NCBI RefSeq assembly: GCF_900141755.1
Contig: NZ_LT670844.1
Span: 2,294,001 to 2,358,000 of the forward strand
Direction of reading: 5' to 3'
Origin: Bradyrhizobium lablabi
GTDB lineage: Bacteria; Pseudomonadota; Alphaproteobacteria; Rhizobiales; Xanthobacteraceae
DNA: 64,000 nt
Of the stretch, positions 55,826 through 63,879 are shown one piece after another (within the stretch, counting starts at the first letter, position 1; each line of letters opens with the position of its first letter). Position numbers and translations under genes: made by a program. A model generated the notes under the pieces. The model did not search any database. It worked only from the letters and a program-made list of their open reading frames with translations, and had not been told where the DNA came from.

Positions 55826-55948
55826 AGTTGGGAGTGACAGACGGGCCGCCATTGTTGGCGGCCTCTTTCCGTAGCTGCCTAGCCCGTAGGCTGGGTTAGT
55901 GTCGTAGATGGGGTAACGTCGTAATGTTCTCGCCGTTTCCTCCCGGGA

Positions 55949-56380
55949 TCACTCGCGCGAGGTGAGCTTTGCTTTGCGGACACGGTGCCACGCGGCGAAG
56001 GCTTCGATTACTTGGTTGAAGAATCGGGGCGGCAGGAAGCCATATTCATAGCGATCGCTGCGGCCGATTTTCCGAAGATCATAGCCCGGCCATTCGAACT
56101 CGTTGCCCTCGGCAACAACGATCCAGGAACGCGCGTCGTCAAGCCGGAGATGACGTTTGACCGTAGCCGGGATTTCAACCGCGGCCGCAGGATCGACCGG
56201 AGGAGCATGCATGATCGGCAGCACCACAACGATCGTCGTGTCATTCGCCGGGCGCTCGACCGCCAGCACAATCACGCTCGGGCGATCTTTGCGCCCTTCT
56301 TCTCGTCCCGCTTCATGTTCGTGGTGCCAAAGATAGGCATAGGAAATGACAAGGCCCGGTTCGGGCGTGGGTATCGGCAC
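55949..56380 (-). CDS. PemK/MazF-like toxin candidate
   Basis: 143 residues from a GTG at 56380. The N-terminal part has RKDRPSVIVLAVERPANDTT, like the KxRPxxVL-type strand of the CcdB/PemK fold (growth inhibitors that cut RNA), and VVVLPIMHAPPVDPAAAVEI in the middle. A Phd/YefM-like antitoxin gene precedes it by eight bases on the same strand, so the two fit a type II toxin-antitoxin module. The activity is inferred, not shown, and the C-terminal half (about 90-143) is not typical of MazF. Confidence 0.72.
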   Translation of the reverse strand: MPIPTPEPGLVISYAYLWHHEHEAGREEGRKDRPSVIVLAVERPANDTTIVVVLPIMHAPPVDPAAAVEIPATVKRHLRLDDARSWIVVAEGNEFEWPGYDLRKIGRSDRYEYGFLPPRFFNQVIEAFAAWHRVRKAKLTSRE

Positions 56381-56389
56381 CCGCCCGCG

Positions 56390-56659
56390 CTATTTCTGTT
56401 CAAGCACGGAATCGAGATGCGCATGCCGCTCGTCCATGCGTGAGGAGCCGATCGCCTGAACCTTCTCGTCAGAAAGTTCGGCAGTCGCAAAGCTGCGACG
56501 ACGCTGCTTGAAACGGCGGAATTCCTCGTACTCGTCCGGCGCAACGAAATAGCCGGTGATCGATCCGTGGCTCGATACCGCAACGGCCTCTCGCTGGGCG
56601 AGCATTCGATAGCGGCCGAAATTCCTGGTGAACTCCGAAGCCGGGATGGTGTCAGACAT
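56390..56659 (-). CDS. Phd/YefM-like antitoxin
   Basis: 89 residues from the ATG at 56659 (GAGGAG ten bases upstream; a TTG two codons before is also open). The start SDTIPASEFTRNFGRYRMLA and REAVAVSSHGSITGYFVAPD carry the Phd/YefM DNA-binding-fold pattern, with the ITGYFVAPDEYEEF segment typical of the family. The C-terminal tail, rich in charged residues (RRSFATAELSDEKVQAIGSS), would wrap the toxin. The promoter and a palindrome lie just upstream, as expected for autoregulation. Confidence 0.8.
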   Translation of the reverse strand: MSDTIPASEFTRNFGRYRMLAQREAVAVSSHGSITGYFVAPDEYEEFRRFKQRRRSFATAELSDEKVQAIGSSRMDERHAHLDSVLEQK

Positions 56660-56686
56660 ATCCAACTTACTCCTCTTTAGACCCGC

Positions 56687-56727
56687 AATATACGCAATTT
56701 ACGTGAAAAGCGCAACTTGCGCTTTTC
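56687..56727 (-). promoter_or_regulatory. Promoter and palindromic operator of the toxin-antitoxin pair
   Basis: On the minus strand TTGCGC (56715-56710), a 17-base spacer and TATATT (56692-56687) form a promoter. The -35 lies inside a perfect 23-bp palindrome, half-site GAAAAGCGCAA around a single central base (56705-56727). Binding by the antitoxin would block transcription. Confidence 0.75.
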
Positions 56728-56954
56728 GAGAATTATCTTCAACCTTTTGACAGAACTCTGTTTTTTTCCTGCAGCGCTGGCCCACTGGCGGTCGGTCGAA
56801 GCTATTAGCCGTCTCTCGCGTCGCAGCCTGACATAGCGATGCGCAATCCGGGATGGCGATCTCAAGCGACGGCCCCGGATTTCGCTCCGCTGTATCCGCC
56901 GAGGCACTCATCTTCGTGATTTGACATTTCTCCTCATTTTGTCAAATTCGTCAA

Positions 56955-57611
56955 ATGACGCCCCGCGACCGGATTCTTGATGCTGCGATGACCGTGTTCC
57001 GCCGGCATGGTTTTCGGCGGTCGTCGATCGAGCAGGCGGCCGAAGCCGCCGGGCTGACGCGGCAGGCGCTGTATCATCATTTCAAATCCAAGGAGGCGCT
57101 GTTCCGCGCTGTCCTCGAACGGCTGCACGTGAGCGCGCTGGCTGCGGGAAGCGCGGCGGCGAACGCAAAAGAGCAGGAAGGCGGCAGCCTCGCCGATATC
57201 CTGATCGCACAGATCATCGCGCGGTTCAGCCTTTTGATCGCTTCGCTCGACGGCTCGCCCCATATCGAGGAGCTGTTCTCCGAACACCTGGTGCACGCCG
57301 GCGACCTCTATCAGAAATATGCCGGCCGCTATGCCGAACAGGGTGTCGCAACGATCGAAAATATCCGCCGCAGGCAAAAGCTAGTGCTTGCCATCTCCTC
57401 GGCCGAGCTCGCGCGATGCGTCGAGATGGCCATCAACGGCAGCAAATCGATGCACCCGAAGATGCAGCCCGTCGACGCCTTCTTCGGAGATATTGAGACC
57501 ATGCTGCGCACGCTGATCGCCGGCGCCATCGGCGCGTCGCCGAAGCCGCGCAGCGTAAAACCCAAGCTAGCGAAAAAATCCGCCCGCCCCAAACCTGGAG
57601 ATCGCAAATGA
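56955..57611 (+). CDS. TetR/AcrR-family regulator of the molybdenum hydroxylase operon
   Basis: 218 residues. HTH region (about 1-52): DRILDAAMTVFRRHGFRRSS followed by IEQAAEAAGLTRQALYHHFK and SKEALFRAVLERLH. The C-terminal domain is a typical ligand-binding half with a lysine-rich tail (KPKLAKKSARPKPGDRK). Its stop overlaps the ATG of the following hydroxylase gene (ATGA at 57608-57611), so the regulator is first in the same operon and probably senses a substrate of the enzyme. Confidence 0.92.
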   Translation: MTPRDRILDAAMTVFRRHGFRRSSIEQAAEAAGLTRQALYHHFKSKEALFRAVLERLHVSALAAGSAAANAKEQEGGSLADILIAQIIARFSLLIASLDGSPHIEELFSEHLVHAGDLYQKYAGRYAEQGVATIENIRRRQKLVLAISSAELARCVEMAINGSKSMHPKMQPVDAFFGDIETMLRTLIAGAIGASPKPRSVKPKLAKKSARPKPGDRK

Positions 57612-60298
57612 GCACGATGATGATCAACGGCCGCTCCGCGACCTTGCCCGACGATCCCGATGCGCTTCTCATCGACGTCGTGCGCGGCGACCTCAACCTG
57701 ACGGGAACAAAACTGGTCTGCGGGGCCGGCGTCTGCGGCGCTTGCACGGTGCTGGTCGACGGCGCGCCGGTCGTGAGCTGCCTGATGCCCGCGCGCGCGG
57801 CCGCAGGCAAAACCGTGACGACGGTCGAAGGCATCGGCGAGGCAAAACTGCATCCGGTGCAGAAGGCGTTCATGGCGCACGACGCGCTGCAATGCGGCTT
57901 CTGCACGCCGGGTTTTGTCGTCGAAGCTGCGGCGTTTTGCGACGCCTGGCGGGCGACCAAGGGAACGGCGATGCCGTCGCGGGAGGAAATTGGGGCCGCG
58001 CTGTCGGGCCATCTGTGCCGCTGCGGCGCCTATGACGGCATTTTTCGCGCGGTGGCGGAGGCGTGCGCCGGACGATTTGACGGCGACAACATCGCCTCCC
58101 CGCGCCTCGAGGCGCGCGACAAGGTGACGGGGGCGGCAAAATACACCGTCGACATCCATCATGACGGACAGCTCGAAGGCATGATCCTGCGCTCGCCGTT
58201 CGCCCATGCCCGCTTCACTGAGATCGACCTCGCGCCGGCGCGCGCGATGCCGGGCGTTAGCGCCGCGATTTCCCTGCTCGGCGACGACCGTATCGCGCGC
58301 TATGTCGGCGAACCCATCGCCGCCGTCGCCGCAAAAGATTCCAAGACCGCGCTCGCCGCTCTCGCCGCGATCAAGCACACGAGCGAAAATCTGCCCGCGG
58401 TGATTGGGCTGGACAACGCGCGCAAGAGCGATGCGCCAATCGTGTTCGAAAAATCGAGCCGCAAGAAAGCGGGCAACGTCTCGGAGGGCGGCGGCGCGCC
58501 GGCGCCCTGGAGGGGCAATGTGCGCGGGCCGTCAGGGGCGTTCTCGCACAAGGCCAAGAAGGCGCGAAGCTGGCTCGACGACGCGCGAAAGGCGCACGAT
58601 CCGTTGCTGGTCGAGGGGATTTTTCGGACCGGCACGCAGCAGCATGCCTGCCTGGAGCCGCACGCCACCGTCGCCCGCTTCGATGGCGACCGCCTCACCG
58701 TGCACGTCTCGACGCAGGGCGTGTTCGAGCTGAAGGAAGCGATTGCAAAACGCTGCAAGCTCGACCACCACAAGGTCCATGTCATCGCCGATCACGTCGG
58801 CGGCGGGTTTGGCTCGAAGGGCAAGCTCGGCATGGACACGGTTGCGGCGATTGAGCTCGCGCGCGCGGCGAAGGCGCCGGTCAGGGTCGCCTATGACCGG
58901 CATGAAGAACTTTCCGTCACGGGCTACCGGCCGGCGGCGCAAGTCGAGATCGCGCTGTTACCATCAGAACAAGGCGACCTCAAAGCCGTCTCGTTCAAGG
59001 CCTATGCCGACACGGGCGCCGCCGTGAACTCGACGATCGCGGTGCTGGCGCGTTTGATTTACCCGGCGCAGGCCAAAGAACTCGTCGATTTCGATGTCAT
59101 CAGCAATCTGCCGCCCGGCTCCGCGTTCCGCGCCCCCGGCGGACCGCCGATGGCATTCGCGCTGGAACAGGCGATCGATGAAGCAAGCTTGCGCATGAAG
59201 GTCGATCCGATTGCCTTGCGCAAGCGCTGGGATACCGATCCGAACCGGGCGCGGCTCTATGATTGGGCATCGAGCCTCGAGCTCTGGCGCGACCGGAAGA
59301 CGCAGGCCGCGCAGACCGGGCGCTATCGCCGCGGCACAGGCGTCGCCGCCGGATACTGGCTTTATCTCTGGCAGCCCGGCTCGAAGGTCGAGCTCGCGGT
59401 CAAGGGCGGGCGGCTCGTTGCCAGCTCGGCCATACAGGATATCGGCAACGGCTGCCGCAGCGTGATCGCCAATACGGTCGCGCATGAATTTGGACTTGAG
59501 CCGCACGACATCGAGGTCCGGATCGGCGATTCCAGTCTGCCGGAAGGCCCGCCGTCGACCGGCAGCCGGACCACCGCCTCGGTGATCCCGCCGACCTTGC
59601 TTGCGGTGAACGCGCTGAAGGCCGCCATCTTACAAAGCTCGAAACGGCCGCCGACGCCCGGCTCCAACGCGCCATGGCGCGAATTGATCGCGGCGTCGCC
59701 TGATCTTGCGAGATCAGCGGTGCGGCCGGAAGACGCAAAACCGACGCTTCCGGGAATCCGTTCGCCCTTGAAGGAGGCGGGATTGATGGGGACGATCTTT
59801 GGCTGGATGATGCGCCGCATGTCCAACATCGCGATCGGCGCAGGTGTGCCGAGCTCGGTGCAGGTGATCGAGGTCGAGGTCGATACCTGGCTCGGTCATG
59901 TCCGCGTGCTGAATGTTGCGACCGGGATTGCGGTCGGAAAAATCGCGGCGCCCGCGCTAGCGCGGAGCCAGGCGACGGGCTCTGTCATTCAGGGCATCGG
60001 CTATGCGCTCTATGAAGCGCGCGAGGTCGATCCGCGCACCGGCGACATCCTCACCGGCGGAATGGAGGATTACCGCATTCCCGGCATCGCCGACACGCCG
60101 CCGATGGACGTGCATTTCGACGAAATAGGTTTTGACCACGTGCTCGGCGGCAGCGTCGGCATCGGCGAGGTCGCAACCGTGCCGACCTCGCCCGCGATCG
60201 CCAACGCCATCTGCAACGCGATCGGGATCAGGCTGACGGAGATTCCGATCCGGCCTGATCGTCTGGTTGCCGCATTAAAAGGGAGGGCGGCCGCATGA
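57608..60298 (+). CDS. Molybdenum hydroxylase, fused [2Fe-2S] and molybdopterin subunits
   Basis: 896 residues. The N-terminal ~155 residues bind two [2Fe-2S] clusters: CGAGVCGACTVLVDG (Cys 38, 43, 46) with Cys 58, then CGFCTPGFVVEA and GHLCRCGAYDGI. The rest is the molybdopterin-cytosine-dinucleotide domain of the xanthine oxidase family: RTGTQQHACLEPHATVARF, VIADHVGGGFGSKGK, AFRAPGGPPMAFALEQAIDE and the C-terminal catalytic Glu in GSVGIGEVATVPTSPA. Aldehydes or N-heterocycles are typical substrates; the exact one is unknown. Usually the Fe-S and Mo parts are separate genes, so this is the fused layout. The ATG overlaps the TetR stop; the FAD gene follows with a further overlap. Confidence 0.92.
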   Translation: MSTMMINGRSATLPDDPDALLIDVVRGDLNLTGTKLVCGAGVCGACTVLVDGAPVVSCLMPARAAAGKTVTTVEGIGEAKLHPVQKAFMAHDALQCGFCTPGFVVEAAAFCDAWRATKGTAMPSREEIGAALSGHLCRCGAYDGIFRAVAEACAGRFDGDNIASPRLEARDKVTGAAKYTVDIHHDGQLEGMILRSPFAHARFTEIDLAPARAMPGVSAAISLLGDDRIARYVGEPIAAVAAKDSKTALAALAAIKHTSENLPAVIGLDNARKSDAPIVFEKSSRKKAGNVSEGGGAPAPWRGNVRGPSGAFSHKAKKARSWLDDARKAHDPLLVEGIFRTGTQQHACLEPHATVARFDGDRLTVHVSTQGVFELKEAIAKRCKLDHHKVHVIADHVGGGFGSKGKLGMDTVAAIELARAAKAPVRVAYDRHEELSVTGYRPAAQVEIALLPSEQGDLKAVSFKAYADTGAAVNSTIAVLARLIYPAQAKELVDFDVISNLPPGSAFRAPGGPPMAFALEQAIDEASLRMKVDPIALRKRWDTDPNRARLYDWASSLELWRDRKTQAAQTGRYRRGTGVAAGYWLYLWQPGSKVELAVKGGRLVASSAIQDIGNGCRSVIANTVAHEFGLEPHDIEVRIGDSSLPEGPPSTGSRTTASVIPPTLLAVNALKAAILQSSKRPPTPGSNAPWRELIAASPDLARSAVRPEDAKPTLPGIRSPLKEAGLMGTIFGWMMRRMSNIAIGAGVPSSVQVIEVEVDTWLGHVRVLNVATGIAVGKIAAPALARSQATGSVIQGIGYALYEAREVDPRTGDILTGGMEDYRIPGIADTPPMDVHFDEIGFDHVLGGSVGIGEVATVPTSPAIANAICNAIGIRLTEIPIRPDRLVAALKGRAAA

Positions 60299-61218
60299 AT
60301 TCCGCAACGATGACCGCTTTCACGCAAGCCGCCGAATTCCGCGCCGCCGGCACCGACCTTTCCGAACGCCGGCGCAGCGGCGTGTCGAAGGGACCGCTGA
60401 TCGATATCGCGGCAACACCTGATGCCGTCGGGATCGCCTGGGGCGCCGACGGCGCGGCGCGGATCGGGGCGCTGATGACGATCGCTGCGATCGCGGCCGA
60501 CGCCCGCATCGCGCAGGCCTATCCGGGTCTTGCGGCTTCCGCGCTTGGCCTCGCGACGCCGCAGGTCCGTCATCTCGCGACGCTTGGCGGCAATCTCGCG
60601 CAGCGCTCACGGTGCTGGTACTTTCGCAATCCGCATATCGATTGCCTGAAAAAGGGCGGCGTGGAGTGTCCGGCCCGGTCGGGCAATCATCTCTACGGCG
60701 TCGCCTTCGATCTTGGCCCCTGCGTGGCGGTGCATCCCTCGACCATGGCGGCGGCGCTGCTGGCCTATGAGGCGAAGATCGACACCAATAAAAGGCACGG
60801 GATTTCGGTTGGCGAATTGCTGGGCGACGGCTCGAGCGCCGCCGACCACACGCTGGCGCCGGGCGAAATGATCGCGAGCGTCGAACTGCCGGCGCCGGTC
60901 GCGGGCGAACGCGCGCTCTACAAGCGCGCCATCAGCCGGACGCATGCGGAATGGCCGCTGGTCGAAGTCTGCATCCGCGCCGTGGTCTCTGGCGGCACCT
61001 TCCAGTTCGTCCGCATCGCGGCCGGCGGCATCGCGCCGGTGCCGCTGCGGCTTTCGGCGGCGGAAGCGGCGCTGCAGGGCAGACCGGCGAAGGCGGCGAC
61101 GATTGCGGAGGCTGCGAGGGCGGCGACGACGGGGGCAAAACCGTTGCCGATGACGGGGTACAAGCTCGATCTGCTGCAGGGCGTCGTGCAGGATTTGCTG
61201 GAGCGGGTCGTGGCATAA
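60295..61218 (+). CDS. FAD-binding subunit of the molybdenum hydroxylase
   Basis: 307 residues, CoxM/XdhB-type FAD subunit. Motif ATLGGNLAQRSRCWYF (about 95-110) holds the FAD-binding TLGGN. Cysteines 107, 117, 125 and 143 form a loop with the spacing seen in YagS/PaoB and 4-hydroxybenzoyl-CoA reductase beta, which carry an extra [4Fe-4S] cluster; so such a cluster is likely here. The C-terminal domain is the CO_deh_flav_C type. The start overlaps the stop of the large subunit by four bases (60295-60298). Complete electron path would be Mo, two [2Fe-2S], FAD. Confidence 0.9.
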   Translation: MNSATMTAFTQAAEFRAAGTDLSERRRSGVSKGPLIDIAATPDAVGIAWGADGAARIGALMTIAAIAADARIAQAYPGLAASALGLATPQVRHLATLGGNLAQRSRCWYFRNPHIDCLKKGGVECPARSGNHLYGVAFDLGPCVAVHPSTMAAALLAYEAKIDTNKRHGISVGELLGDGSSAADHTLAPGEMIASVELPAPVAGERALYKRAISRTHAEWPLVEVCIRAVVSGGTFQFVRIAAGGIAPVPLRLSAAEAALQGRPAKAATIAEAARAATTGAKPLPMTGYKLDLLQGVVQDLLERVVA

Positions 61219-61224
61219 CGGCCT

Positions 61225-61351
61225 CGTGGTTCGAGACGCGCGGCGTTGCCGCGCTCCTCACCATGAGGGTTGGACTTCATCGTAAGGGGTTAGAGGACCT
61301 CATCCTGAGGAGCGCGCTTTGGCGCGCGTCTCGAAGGATGGCCACGAGTTC
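61225..61351. repeat. Large hairpin-type intergenic repeat (CGTGGTTCGAGACGCGCGG)
   Basis: CGTGGTTCGAGACGCGC at the left (61225-61241) pairs with GCGCGCGTCTCGAAGGATGG and CCACG at the right (61322-61346), with TGAGGAGCGCGCT and GCGCTCCTCACCATGAGG inside. The type is familiar from Bradyrhizobium, from memory. One copy was seen in this window. It separates the FAD subunit gene from the RAYT region. Confidence 0.75.
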
Positions 61352-61359
61352 ACCCTAGT

Positions 61360-61535
61360 TACTCGTCCTCGAACTCGTCTTCCTCGTTGACCTTGTCGTT
61401 CGGCCGGTGCCGGTGCGCGACGTGCTTGCCGCCGAGCGATCCCGTTACGTAGGGATCGCGCGAGGCGTAGGGATTGCGGCCGGCGGCGCGCGCCGCGATC
61501 TCTTCGCCTGACACCGCCGAGGGTTCGCAGATCAG
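61360..61535. repeat. Direct duplicate of the extensin-gene 3' end
   Basis: 176 bases matching 62226-62404 (179 bases) with about seven differences, including a 3-base gap (GGAGGCGTAG versus GGCGTAG). It encodes the last ~60 residues of the extensin-like protein (LICEPSAVSGEEIAARAAGR ... EEDEFEDE) in the same frame. A frame of 81 codons covers it, but upstream of the duplicate it is only RAYT-element sequence, so no gene is called here. Confidence 0.85.
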
Positions 61536-61547
61536 TAGAGCGAAGCC

Positions 61548-62197
61548 GTAGGGCGGATTAGCCGAAGGCGTAATCCGCCGTTCCAAGCCAACCGGCACGA
61601 TCACCGTCGTTCGCCAAAATCACCGCTCGTTTCGCTGTCGCCACCCCAATCTTCCGGGAACAACCCAGCGCGTACATCGCGATGGAACGAGGAATATAGG
61701 GCCAATCCCGCACGCGCGTGACCAGTCGGTGCTTGAGCGGATTTATATAACAATATTCGACGTGGCGCGTATAATCAGCCTCATCGCGGATCAGATGCTC
61801 CCAGAAGCGCCGTTGCCAGATGCCACGCTCGTTGCGCGCGGCTCGAACGGCGCTGAGCCGCTCCCGCTTCGGCAGCGCTCTCGCAAAACGGTTCTTTATC
61901 AGCCGCCAACCCGTGGAAAAATCGCAATCGTCCGGCGGCAGTTTCCAGATCGCATGCAGATGATCGGGCAGCACGACGAACGCGTCGATCGTAAAGGGAT
62001 GGCTCTCGCGAGTAGCGGCGACCGCATCGCGAAAGGTCGCGATATGGTCGACAAGCAGGGTCTGCCGCCGATGCAACAGGTTGACCGTGAAGAACCTGCA
62101 TCCGCCCGGCACGAATGCGCGACGATAATTCGACATGAGGCGCAGGATAGCACAGTAACGAGAGTGGCGGATTACGCCTTCGGCTAATCCGCCCTAC
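61548..62197 (-). mobile_element. REP-flanked RAYT element
   Basis: The RAYT gene is bounded by two copies of the same REP hairpin in inverted orientation: GTAGGGCGGATTAGCCGAAG then GCGTAATCCGCC (61548-61579) and GGCGGATTACGCCTTCGGCT then AATCCGCCCTAC (62166-62197). This is the typical layout of a REPtron. It sits between the two copies of the extensin 3' end. No target duplication in the strict sense is seen. Confidence 0.85.
61558..62136 (-). CDS. REP-associated tyrosine transposase (RAYT, HUH Y1 type)
   Basis: 192 residues. The metal-binding HUH motif is VVLPDHLHAIWKLPP (His 59 and His 61) and the catalytic tyrosine is Tyr 128 in the Y-(x)3-NP context EYCYINPLKHRLV. The region GIWQRRFWEHLIRDEADYTR is the usual WQxxFxEHxI/IRDExD stretch of RAYTs. 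Such enzymes nick and join single-stranded REP DNA and are thought to spread REPs. The stop codon is in the left REP (DYAFG, then TAA). The start ATG is 34 bases inside the right end. Complete, no frame damage, so it may be active. Confidence 0.92.
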   Translation of the reverse strand: MSNYRRAFVPGGCRFFTVNLLHRRQTLLVDHIATFRDAVAATRESHPFTIDAFVVLPDHLHAIWKLPPDDCDFSTGWRLIKNRFARALPKRERLSAVRAARNERGIWQRRFWEHLIRDEADYTRHVEYCYINPLKHRLVTRVRDWPYIPRSIAMYALGCSRKIGVATAKRAVILANDGDRAGWLGTADYAFG

Positions 62198-62224
62198 GAC
62201 ACTGCGCTCGCAACGCCGCCGACG

Positions 62225-63487
62225 CTACTCGTCCTCGAACTCGTCTTCCTCGTTGACCTTGTCGTTCGGCCGGTGCCGGTGCGCGACGTGCTTGCCGCCG
62301 AGCGATCCCGTCACGTACGGATCGCGCGAGGAGGCGTAGGGATTGCGGCCGGTGGCGCGCGCGGCGATCTCTTCGCCTGACACCGCCGAGGGTTCGCAGA
62401 TCAGGCGCCGCGAGGCACGGCGCATCAGGTCGACATGGATGTGATCGTAGTGATAGACGTTGGAGCCCGGCGCGAGCACGGTGGTGAACTGCTGGCACGC
62501 AGCCGCCTGGATATCGCGCAAAAAGCCCTGCTCTTCCGGCATGCCCTTCCAGCCGTCTTTCACGGTGATGCGGCGTCCGTCGGCAAGGGTGAAGGCTGCG
62601 ATATCGAGCGCATTGCCGAACGCATGCTCGGAAATGTGGGCGTAGGCATTGCCGTTCATGCCGCGGCAGGAATAGGCGGAGATCTGCTTGATCTCGACCA
62701 CGCGCGCGCCGAACCAGCGCTGCGCCGCCGGCTGCACGGAATCTGAAAGCCAGTGATCGAGCACGGAAACGATCGGACAGGCAAGCGTCGCCGCAGGTTT
62801 TACGGCGACCGGCCCGAACGCCGCGACGGAATTTTGCTGCGCCGGCCCAAGCCGCGGCAGCGGTTCGGCTGGCTGCGCCGGGACAGTATCGGGGCGCGGC
62901 GAATAGGGCGCGGAAGTGCGGTCGCGCGGCGGATAGGCTTGGGCATCCGGATATGGCCGTTGGTACGACCCCTGATATTGGCCTTGATACGATCTCTGAG
63001 CCGGCGGCTGGCTCATGCCGGGCGTGCCCTCGGGCGGCAGCTCGATCTCGTCTTCATCAGGTGCTACGCCCGGCGCCGTCAGTGAGATCGGCCCATTTTG
63101 CTGCGCGCCATAACCCGGCTGGCGCATGGCCGTATCCGGATAGGACGATTGCGGCGGCGCGGGAGGCGGTGAAACCGGCCAGCGCGGTGCATTGCCGATA
63201 TTTCCGGGCGGCCGCAAATCTTCGTCGGCAAAGCCAAAACTGCCGCTGCTTTCGCCGAGCGCTGCGACTTTCAGGGGAAACTCCGCGCCGCAAACGCCCG
63301 GGCCCGAAATCGGGTTGATCCGGACCAGATCGGGGCTTTCCTTGACCGCGCCGGACTTCAGGCAGGCGATTTCGGCCTCGGCCCGCCACGGCTCGCGCTC
63401 GGCGGACTGGAAGAATCCGCGGCCGCAACCCGCTAGCGAGACAAGGACGAAGGAGCCGACCAGATAAAAACGAACTCCGCGCGTCAT
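62225..63487 (-). CDS. Extensin-like lipoprotein
   Basis: 420 residues. The N-terminus MTRGVRFYLVGSFVLVSLAG and the lipobox LAGC give a lipoprotein signal peptide. A long proline-, tyrosine- and glutamine-rich middle (about 95-215; SYQGQYQGSYQRPYPDAQ) is followed by the extensin-like C domain (about 220-365): CPIVSVLDHWLSDSVQPAAQ, RGMNGNAYAHISEHAFGNAL (conserved SEHxxGxAxD) and NVYHYDHIHVDLMRRASRRL. This domain resembles a zinc peptidase of the D,D-carboxypeptidase/VanY type (the HAFGNALDIA and YHYDHIHVDL ligands), so cell-wall binding or cleavage is likely. The 3' end is duplicated at 61360-61535. Confidence 0.88.
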   Translation of the reverse strand: MTRGVRFYLVGSFVLVSLAGCGRGFFQSAEREPWRAEAEIACLKSGAVKESPDLVRINPISGPGVCGAEFPLKVAALGESSGSFGFADEDLRPPGNIGNAPRWPVSPPPAPPQSSYPDTAMRQPGYGAQQNGPISLTAPGVAPDEDEIELPPEGTPGMSQPPAQRSYQGQYQGSYQRPYPDAQAYPPRDRTSAPYSPRPDTVPAQPAEPLPRLGPAQQNSVAAFGPVAVKPAATLACPIVSVLDHWLSDSVQPAAQRWFGARVVEIKQISAYSCRGMNGNAYAHISEHAFGNALDIAAFTLADGRRITVKDGWKGMPEEQGFLRDIQAAACQQFTTVLAPGSNVYHYDHIHVDLMRRASRRLICEPSAVSGEEIAARATGRNPYASSRDPYVTGSLGGKHVAHRHRPNDKVNEEDEFEDE

Positions 63488-63681
63488 CCGCGCACGTTCG
63501 ACGAATTTATTTAAGGACTCTTCAACGCGTTGTTTTCACGACTTTTTAACCATGTTGACGGCGGTGCAGCACGATCGGGATGTCGGGGATGGACAGCAGC
63601 GCTGACTTTTTCAGCCGGGAACCGTTTGCTAGTTTTGCGCGTTACAGCGGGCAGCGACGTGAACCAGGGAGCTTTCTAAAA

Positions 63682-63777
63682 ATGACGTCCTTCGGTCCTT
63701 TCGTCACCAGATTGAGCGTTGTCACCGCGTATGTTGCATTCGCCTTTGTCGGCGCCATCGTGCTCGGCGTGTTCTAG
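63682..63777 (+). CDS. Very small single-pass membrane protein
   Basis: 31 residues: MTSFGPFVTRLSVVTAYVAF then AFVGAIVLGVF, with one membrane segment over most of the chain. AGGGAG precedes the ATG by eleven bases. I recall near-identical short proteins in Bradyrhizobium annotated as hypothetical; this is from memory. The longer frame from 63580 has no support. A clear terminator follows at 63822-63861, which strengthens the case for a transcribed unit. Function unknown. Confidence 0.6.
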   Translation: MTSFGPFVTRLSVVTAYVAFAFVGAIVLGVF

Positions 63778-63821
63778 GACGGCCAAGCCTCACAAATTGC
63801 ATCACACCTTTGGATTTTGAG

Positions 63822-63861
63822 AGCCCGGCGGATTGGATCATTCCAACAGCCGGGCGTTTTT
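63822..63861 (+). terminator. Intrinsic terminator after the small membrane protein
   Basis: GCCCGGC (63822-63828) pairs with GCCGGGC (63849-63855); an inner TTGGATCATTCCAA can extend the fold, and TTTTT follows at 63857-63861. It lies 45 bases past the 31-residue gene. Confidence 0.8.
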
Positions 63862-63879
63862 CGTTGCGCGCCCCGCCCT

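Noticed and set aside
61359..61604. 81-codon minus-strand frame resembling the extensin C-terminus
   Set aside because: It is the duplicated 3' end read together with RAYT-element DNA; no start signal, so treated as a repeat, not a gene.
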